Assembly: GCA_009782655.1 (NCBI GenBank)
Contig: WRIQ01000007.1
Span: forward strand, 1 to 13,690
Length of the DNA stretch: 13,690 nucleotides
Direction: 5' to 3'
DNA from: Prolixibacteraceae bacterium
GTDB taxonomy: Bacteria; Bacteroidota; Bacteroidia; Bacteroidales; Prolixibacteraceae
The translations under genes and the position numbers were made by a program. The notes below the pieces were generated by a model, which ran no database searches, was not told the origin of the DNA, and was given only the letters and a program-made list of their open reading frames with translations. This document shows positions 9,455 through 13,690 of this stretch, piece after piece (position 1 is the first letter of the stretch; each line of letters begins with the position of its first letter).

Positions 9455-11944
9455 TCAAATCCTTAATTGTACAACCGTAATTCCGGCGCCGCCGAATTGC
9501 ACATGTTCATCGCGAAAGGATTCCACGATGCTTTCGGTGCGCAAGTAGTTGCGAATCATTTCCTTGAGGATGCCGTTTCCTTTTCCGTGCAGAATGCGCA
9601 GTTGTGGAACTTCGAACATATAAGCTTCGTCGATTAAAGCCTGCACTTTGGGCAGAGCCTCGTCGGCGCGCATTCCCCGCAGATCTATTTCGGGTTTGAA
9701 GTTAAGACGCCGTTCGCTGTAATCGAGGGTCATGGCCAGCGAGCTTCTGCCTTTGGGGCGGATGGCTTTGCGGGCTTCTTTGCCGCTGACCTTTTCGATG
9801 TTTTCTATGGACGTAGTTATCAGCAGATTGCCAATGGCTACCACCGCTGTTTTTTCACTAAAATCGACCAGTTCGCCAACAGCATCCTGACTAATGGCTC
9901 TTACGTTATCGCCCTTTTCAAAAGCAGGGACATTTTTGTCATTTGTTTTTTTCTCCTGCAATTCGGGAGCCTGCATGTTCATTCGGCGTTTTTCCTCGTT
10001 GCGGCGGCGCTTCTCCATTTTCGCGGCAAGCAGTCGGTCGTCATTAATGACGTCGGAATTCGATTCGTCTTTCAGCGTTTCCAGTTCTTGACGCAACAGC
10101 CTGACCTTTTCCTTTTCGGCCTGCGATTCTTTGATTTCGCGGATTACATTTTCGATCTGTTTGTTGGCGCTCGCCAGTATCTGTCTGGCCTCTTCCTTGG
10201 CATTTTTGAGAATTTCCTTACGTAGCTGGCTGGCTTCGCGAAGCTCTTTTTCATAAATCTGCGCCATTTCGTCCACCTCTTTTTCCACTTTGCGGATTTT
10301 CTGGCGCTTGGTTTCCCAATAATATTTGTCGCGTGTGATGGCGCGAAGGTTACGGTCTAAATCGATATGTTTCTTGCCTACTTTCTCTGTGGCTTCATTC
10401 AGAATATCTTCGGGAAGTCCAATTTTTCGGGCTATCTCGAAGGCAAACGAACTTCCCGGCTTTCCAATCTCAAGGATAAACAGGGGATTCATGTGTTGCG
10501 AATCGTAAAGCATGGCGCCGTTGATGATTCCCGGCGTGGAGGTGGCAAAATGTTTCAGGTTGGAATAGTGAGAGGTTATAACCCCGAAAGTTTTGAGTTC
10601 CGTCAGTTTATGAAGAATCGCCTCGGCGATGGCGCCGCCCAGTGCAGGCTCGGTGCCGGTGCCAAATTCGTCAATAAGAACCAGCGTGCGTTCGTCGCCC
10701 CAGCGGACAAAATGCTTCATATTCATCAGGTGCGAGCTGTAGGTGCTCAGGTCATTCTCTATAGATTGCTCGTCGCCGATATCGATGAAAAGTTGGTTGA
10801 AAATTCCGGCTTTGCTGCCTTCTTTGAGCGGTAGCGGCAATCCGTTTTGAAGCATGAATTGGAGCAGCCCCACAGTTTTGAGGCATACCGATTTCCCGCC
10901 AGCGTTGGGCCCGGAAATGAGCAAAATGTGATTTTCTTCGGTCAGCCGGATATTGAGCGGCACAATTGCGCGTTTTTCGCGTTGCAACGACAGCCGGAGC
11001 AAAGGATGCTGTGCCCAATCCCAGTCGATAATGCTTTTGTTGTACAGCTCCGGTTTTATGGCTTCGAACTCAACAGACCACGCTGCCTTTGCGCGTATGA
11101 AGTCCATTTCGCCGATAAATTCGTTGCCGTAAATCAAATCATCGATATAAGGGCGAATGTCGTTGGAGACAGCTACGAGAATGGCGACAATTTCGCGGCG
11201 TTCGGCATATTCGAGTTCACGAATTTCGTTGTTCATTTCAACAATTTCGGTAGGCTCTACATAGGCGGTTTTGCCCGTTGCCGACTCATCGTACACAATG
11301 CCTTTGAGCTTCCGTTTGTTGCCCGACAAAACCGGAATAACGGCGCGTCCGTCGCGGATGGCGATGGATGCGTCGCCGTCGGCCCAACCTTCGTGCTGCG
11401 CCTGTTTCAATATGGATTGAAGCCGTTTTGAAATGCTGTTTTCAATGGATGAAATTTCGCGCCTGATGCGCGCCAGCTCTGGCGAGGCATTATCGCAGAT
11501 GTTGCCGGTTTTGTCGAGGATGGCTTCAATGCGTTCCGCAATGAACGGATAGATCCTGATTTGTGACGTTTTCGCATTAAGCAAGGGGAAGAATTTTGCC
11601 TTTTCCTGATCGAAAAAATGAACAATGGCACGCATAGTGTCCATCGCACGTTTCAGGTCGAAAAGCTCGTTGGTTTCGATAAACCGCCCTTCGGTGCGAA
11701 TTCGCTGCAAGGCTTCGCGCACATCGAAATAGTATTGCGCGGGAAAATTGGGGAAATCGCGCAGAATACGCATAAACTCATCGGTCTCACTGATTTGTCG
11801 ATTTACCGTATCAAAATCTGAACTAAACCGCATGTTTTGTACATACTCTTTCCCAAGTTCGCTAATACATTTATTATCAATCAGTTCGCGTATTCGGTCG
11901 AAACCTGTTTTCAGTTCAAAATTATCGGGATACGTAGCTTCCAT
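9455..11944 (-). CDS. mutS2: MutS2 family protein (endonuclease / ribosome-collision factor)
   Basis: 829 residues, a normal length for MutS2. It lacks the MutS mismatch-recognition domain I, so it is not a mismatch-repair MutS. The core/lever region covers roughly 1-300; the ABC-type ATPase has Walker A GPNAGGKS at 345-352, the D388-S394 and STYSSH (400-405) signature segment and Walker B LVLIDEF ending in D425-E426. A charged coiled coil runs at about 540-690, then a KOW-like connector, and the C-terminal Smr domain (about 752-829) with DLRG 754-757 and HGKG 786-789. In Helicobacter MutS2 suppresses recombination; in Bacillus it acts on collided ribosomes (RqcU); the role here cannot be told apart. 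The start agrees with the family's N-terminal pattern YPxNFExKxGFDxIR. A run of nine T follows the TGA stop directly, without a clear hairpin. Likely expressed alone or with the DUF2807 gene 93 bases upstream. Confidence 0.95.
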   Translation of the reverse strand: MEATYPDNFELKTGFDRIRELIDNKCISELGKEYVQNMRFSSDFDTVNRQISETDEFMRILRDFPNFPAQYYFDVREALQRIRTEGRFIETNELFDLKRAMDTMRAIVHFFDQEKAKFFPLLNAKTSQIRIYPFIAERIEAILDKTGNICDNASPELARIRREISSIENSISKRLQSILKQAQHEGWADGDASIAIRDGRAVIPVLSGNKRKLKGIVYDESATGKTAYVEPTEIVEMNNEIRELEYAERREIVAILVAVSNDIRPYIDDLIYGNEFIGEMDFIRAKAAWSVEFEAIKPELYNKSIIDWDWAQHPLLRLSLQREKRAIVPLNIRLTEENHILLISGPNAGGKSVCLKTVGLLQFMLQNGLPLPLKEGSKAGIFNQLFIDIGDEQSIENDLSTYSSHLMNMKHFVRWGDERTLVLIDEFGTGTEPALGGAIAEAILHKLTELKTFGVITSHYSNLKHFATSTPGIINGAMLYDSQHMNPLFILEIGKPGSSFAFEIARKIGLPEDILNEATEKVGKKHIDLDRNLRAITRDKYYWETKRQKIRKVEKEVDEMAQIYEKELREASQLRKEILKNAKEEARQILASANKQIENVIREIKESQAEKEKVRLLRQELETLKDESNSDVINDDRLLAAKMEKRRRNEEKRRMNMQAPELQEKKTNDKNVPAFEKGDNVRAISQDAVGELVDFSEKTAVVAIGNLLITTSIENIEKVSGKEARKAIRPKGRSSLAMTLDYSERRLNFKPEIDLRGMRADEALPKVQALIDEAYMFEVPQLRILHGKGNGILKEMIRNYLRTESIVESFRDEHVQFGGAGITVVQLRI

Positions 11945-11952
11945 ATTCTGCG

Positions 11953-11960
11953 CAAAAATA
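11953..11960 (-). promoter_or_regulatory. Candidate -7 element of mutS2
   Basis: Minus-strand TATTTTTG matches TAnnTTTG exactly, eight bases before the mutS2 ATG. Transcription would begin within a few bases of the start codon, giving an almost leaderless mRNA. No TTG is found at the right distance; T-rich sequence is there instead, so support is limited. Confidence 0.35.
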
Positions 11961-11978
11961 GTGAATAATCGGAAGCGG

Positions 11979-11998
11979 AAAAAAGTTCGCAGCGCGAA
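11979..11998 (-). terminator. Weak candidate terminator after the DUF2807 gene
   Basis: Minus-strand TTCGC-GCT-GCGAA, a 5-bp stem with a 3-base loop (11998-11986), is followed after one C by six T (11984-11979). It lies about 40 bases past the stop of the DUF2807 gene and before mutS2. The stem is short, so termination is likely partial and read-through into mutS2 possible. Confidence 0.35.
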
Positions 11999-12037
11999 AG
12001 TTTCAGGTTCTGTGATAAATTCCGGAACGCTGAATTT

Positions 12038-12751
12038 TTATTCGTTGCGAATTATTCTGCCCGAACCGGTAGAACGGGCGTCTATATTGGCTGTACCACT
12101 GTAATAGATGCTTCCGGAGCCGGTTGTTTGAGCGGTGATGTTATTGTTGGAATTGACATAACATTTTCCAGAACCGGTGATAGAGACTTTTACATCTCTG
12201 GCTTCCATGGCGTTGGCTTTGAGAGTTCCGGACCCGGTGACGGCAGCATTGAGTTTGTCGGCAACAGATTGGCCGCTCAAGTGTATGTCGCCCGAGCCGG
12301 TAACTGTCGTATTAATTGTATTTGCAGAGAGCTTTTCGAGTTTTATAGCGCCGCTGCCGCTCACAGTCATATCGATAGTTTGTGCGTTTAGTCCGTCTTT
12401 GACAATAATTTTTCCCGAACCGGAAACACTCAACTGGTTGATATGTTTGGCTGTTACAAAAATTTCGATTTTGCCCGGATTAAAATTATTGAAGAAATTT
12501 TTAGTCGAAGAAAGCCGGATTATCAGCTTTTCGTTTACCACTTCGATAATCAGTTTTTCCAGCGTTTCGGGATTGGCAATAACCTCAATATTTTGATTTT
12601 CGCCTTGTGTTAGATTTAAAGTTGCAGAAACAAGGAGATTTATCGCCGTGAATGTCGCCAATTGTTTTGTTTCTTTTTTAGCCTGCGCAGAAAAGGGTTG
12701 CAAAAACAGTCCTGATAGAAAGAGTGCAAATAGAAAGATTCTTGTTTTCAT
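12038..12751 (-). CDS. Head-GIN (DUF2807) adhesin-like exported protein
   Basis: 237 residues. Signal peptide MKTRIFLFALFLSGLFLQ..SAQA, cleavage likely after residue 24; no lipobox cysteine. The mature part matches the DUF2807 'auto-transporter adhesin head GIN' family: a beta-helix-forming chain with V(S/T)GSG turns. GSG occurs seven times, at 111, 132, 152, 173, 193, 211 and 229, so one turn every 20-21 residues and then every 18. There is no C-terminal anchor or sorting domain, so it is probably periplasmic or secreted rather than a true autotransporter. Molecular function of the family is not known. The repeat is also visible in the DNA as recurring CCGGAACCGGT-like blocks. The gene is upstream of mutS2 by 93 bases. 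A possible -7 (TATTTTTG, 12843-12836) with no good -33 would give a leader of about 80 bases. Confidence 0.88.
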   Translation of the reverse strand: MKTRIFLFALFLSGLFLQPFSAQAKKETKQLATFTAINLLVSATLNLTQGENQNIEVIANPETLEKLIIEVVNEKLIIRLSSTKNFFNNFNPGKIEIFVTAKHINQLSVSGSGKIIVKDGLNAQTIDMTVSGSGAIKLEKLSANTINTTVTGSGDIHLSGQSVADKLNAAVTGSGTLKANAMEARDVKVSITGSGKCYVNSNNNITAQTTGSGSIYYSGTANIDARSTGSGRIIRNE

Positions 12752-12835
12752 TTTTCCGTAAATTTATAATGTTTAAACTATTTAATAAGACGAAATAAAA
12801 TATGAAATGTTACAGCTTATCGATTTTTTATTTTG

Positions 12836-12843
12836 CAAAAATA
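12836..12843 (-). promoter_or_regulatory. Candidate -7 element of the DUF2807 gene
   Basis: Minus-strand TATTTTTG fits TAnnTTTG exactly, about 85 bases upstream of the start codon. No TTG is seen 17-21 bases further upstream. Because the region is very AT-rich, chance matches are likely. An identical octamer occurs at 13013-13006. Confidence 0.3.
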
Positions 12844-12928
12844 TATAAGTTACTTAAAAACAGTTGATTAAATTGTTTGTTATCATAATTAACTTCATTA
12901 ATTTGCGTTATTTTCCATATTATCGGCT

Positions 12929-12948
12929 GTGTGGTTGTACAAACACAC
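12929..12948. repeat. 20-bp interrupted palindrome GTGTG-G-TTGTACAA-A-CACAC
   Basis: Ten-base arms with one mismatched pair, centred on TTGTACAA. The size and symmetry fit a homodimeric regulator's operator. It lies about 180-200 bases upstream of the DUF2807 start and is richer in G+C than its surroundings. No known regulon motif is recognised. Confidence 0.5.
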
Positions 12949-12976
12949 TTCAAAATTACGAAAATATTATCCATTC

Positions 12977-13012
12977 ATTTTTGCAAGAGGCCGTTCTTCA
13001 TTTCGCAAAAAT
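12977..13012. repeat. Hairpin-forming inverted repeat
   Basis: ATTTTTGC at 12977-12984 pairs with GCAAAAAT at 13005-13012, and an inner AAGA (12985-12988) with TCTT (12995-12998), closing a GGCCGT loop with a 6-base bulge on the 3' side. No T-run fits a terminator on the plus strand. It is the only G+C-containing structure in this AT-rich stretch. Confidence 0.4.
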
Positions 13013-13035
13013 ATTAATAGGATAATTTTACCCTG

Positions 13036-13135
13036 ATTTACAAATGTATTAGAATAATTCTATCAAACCATAAGCATGATTAACATTTGTAAATAGTATA
13101 TTTTTTACAAATGTAAATCGTATACTGTTGTAAAT
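13036..13135. promoter_or_regulatory. Operator-like cluster 1 (four TTTACA-NN-TGTAAA sites)
   Basis: Four related dyads: TTTACA-AA-TGTATT at 13037-13050, TTAACA-TT-TGTAAA at 13080-13093, the perfect TTTACA-AA-TGTAAA at 13104-13117, and TATACT-GT-TGTAAA at 13121-13134. The centres are 43, 24 and 17 bases apart. The first and third hold a perfect TACAnnTGTA core. The location, 400-500 bases upstream of the XRE gene, is distant for a simple repressor site, so looping with cluster 2 or control of a minus-strand promoter is conceivable. Confidence 0.6.
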
Positions 13136-13166
13136 TCGACTATATAAACAAAATCTATCGACGATT

Positions 13167-13200
13167 ATTTATTGATTTAAAGTTCATATAATCAATAAAT
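13167..13200. repeat. 11-bp perfect inverted repeat
   Basis: ATTTATTGATT at 13167-13177 and its exact complement at 13190-13200, with a 12-base spacer. It lies between the two operator-like clusters. It is AT-only save one G/C pair, so part of it may be compositional chance. Confidence 0.45.
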
Positions 13201-13408
13201 TATATATTATTATTTAAAATTTATCATAAACTAAACGTTCCTCAACTTATATAATACATTGATATATTTCTATTTTATGTACATAAATAATTAATAATCA
13301 GACTAAAATATCAATTAATTGCATAAAAGCTTTATATTGCAATATTTCTTTAAACAATTGTTGTCGAGTAAGTTTATAAAATAGACGTAATGATTGTTCG
13401 ATTAAGTA

Positions 13409-13515
13409 GATTACATTTGTAATCTCATTTGTGTTTGTATATTTCATAAAAATGATTTACATTTGTTTCATGTAATATTTACACGACCATTACAGAAGTA
13501 TATATCATTGTAAAT
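13409..13515. promoter_or_regulatory. Operator-like cluster 2 upstream of the XRE gene
   Basis: GATTACA-TT-TGTAATC at 13409-13424 is a perfect dyad with 7-base arms. TTTACA-TT-TGTTTC follows at 13456-13469, then half-sites TTTACA (13478-13483) and TTGTAAAT (13508-13515). Centres are 46, 22 and 23 bases apart, near whole helical turns and similar to the pattern of cluster 1. The last half-site lies 15 bases before the ATG at 13530. The TACAnnTGTA core is that known for BlaI/MecI/CopY operators, but the adjacent gene encodes an XRE protein, so the binding protein is open. Confidence 0.6.
13434..13465 (+). promoter_or_regulatory. Promoter of the XRE gene (TTTG-N20-TACATTTG)
   Basis: TTTG at 13434-13437, a 20-base spacer and TACATTTG at 13458-13465, an exact fit to the Bacteroidetes -33/-7 pattern. 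The start would be near 13472, about 58 bases before the ATG. The -7 box is the middle of one of the TTTACA-TT-TGTNNN dyads, so a protein bound there would block it. TACATTTG also occurs in the dyad at 13409-13424 but has a poorly spaced -33. Confidence 0.5.
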
Positions 13516-13529
13516 TAAATAATTTAGCT

Positions 13530-13690
13530 ATGAAAGAGCGTTTAAAACAGGTCATGAGAGAGTTGAATATGACGTCTAACGACTTTGCCGAGAAAATCGG
13601 CGTTAAGGCTGCGAGCATATCGCATGTACTCAACGGAAGAAACAGCCCGAGTTCGGTTTTTATTGAGAAACTGTTCAACGCCATTCCCGA
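13530..13690 (+). CDS. XRE-family helix-turn-helix regulator (N-terminal part)
   Basis: Starts MKERLKQVMRELNMTSNDFA and is cut by the window edge after 53 codons. Residues about 14-38 (TSNDFAEKIGVKAASISHVLNG) form the Cro/CI-type helix-turn-helix: the first helix ends in DFAEKIGV, and the recognition helix is AASISHVLNGR. The following NSPSSVFIEKLFNAIP is the usual continuation of this family. The rest, including any dimerisation or partner domain, is beyond the window, so its regulon cannot be named. No Shine-Dalgarno sequence precedes the ATG, as usual in this phylum. It opens to the right of an unusually long regulatory region with repeated dyads, which suggests autoregulation. The gene could begin an accessory element or be a conserved chromosomal regulator; the sequence here does not decide. 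Confidence 0.85.
   Translation, partial: MKERLKQVMRELNMTSNDFAEKIGVKAASISHVLNGRNSPSSVFIEKLFNAIP

Larger units (their letters stand above)
12752..13529. other. Long AT-rich divergent intergenic region with many dyads
   Basis: 778 bases with no open frame of any interest on either strand and no RNA gene that I can recognise. It separates the divergent DUF2807 and XRE genes. Moving left to right it holds a candidate DUF2807 promoter, an interrupted 20-bp palindrome at 12929-12948, a hairpin at 12977-13012, a first cluster of TTTACA/TGTAAA dyads (13036-13135), an 11-bp inverted repeat (13167-13200), a perfect 12-bp palindrome ATATTGCAATAT (13334-13345), and a second cluster of the same dyads (13409-13515) next to the XRE start. 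This is far longer and more structured than the other intergenic regions here. Confidence 0.7.

Noticed and set aside
9446..9457. A run of nine T right after the mutS2 stop codon as an intrinsic terminator
   Set aside because: No stable hairpin precedes it in the final coding bases, so only a T-run is supported.
12752..13529. CRISPR array or replication origin in the long AT-rich region
   Set aside because: The repeated motif is short, unevenly spaced and dyadic, without uniform spacers; I see no DnaA-box cluster (TTATCCACA) or origin-type genes beside it.

Overview
The window looks like a chromosomal piece of a Bacteroidota (Bacteroidetes) genome, most likely a Bacteroidales-type anaerobe. 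The reasons are the sequence character of GyrB, FtsE and MutS2, a flavodiiron protein without a rubredoxin domain, a head-GIN (DUF2807) exported protein, a large exported TPR protein paired with an outer-membrane barrel, AT-rich intergenic DNA, mostly absent Shine-Dalgarno sequences, and promoter candidates of the Bacteroidetes type (TTG ... TAnnTTTG). All genes except ftsE and the last, truncated gene lie on the minus strand.

Layout: 1-1759 gyrB (minus, cut by the window edge near its C-terminus); 1760-2019 a strong terminator for the upstream operon with the gyrB promoter laid directly across it; 2020-3798 outer-membrane beta-barrel protein and 3817-6882 TPR protein, an evident two-gene operon; 6883-7302 divergent intergenic region; 7303-8028 ftsE (plus, without ftsX beside it); 8064-9254 flavodiiron protein; 9455-11944 mutS2; 12038-12751 DUF2807 adhesin-like exported protein; 12752-13529 a long AT-rich non-coding region; 13530-13690 the first 53 codons of an XRE-family HTH regulator.

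Most genes are housekeeping or envelope genes: DNA topology (GyrB), recombination control or ribosome rescue (MutS2), cell division (FtsE), O2/NO detoxification (flavodiiron protein), and exported envelope proteins (TPR, barrel, DUF2807). I found no CRISPR array, tRNA, rRNA, insertion sequence or recognisable defence cassette.

The most interesting material is regulatory. First, between 13036 and 13515 there are two clusters of a dyad, TTTACA-NN-TGTAAA (core TACAnnTGTA), in front of the XRE gene. One copy contains a promoter -7 box (TACATTTG), as expected for an autoregulated or repressor-controlled switch. Second, the gyrB promoter has its -33 element in the loop of a perfect 13-bp hairpin, so terminator and promoter share the same bases; this could couple gyrB expression to DNA supercoiling. 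Both ideas are inferences from sequence and need experimental or comparative tests.
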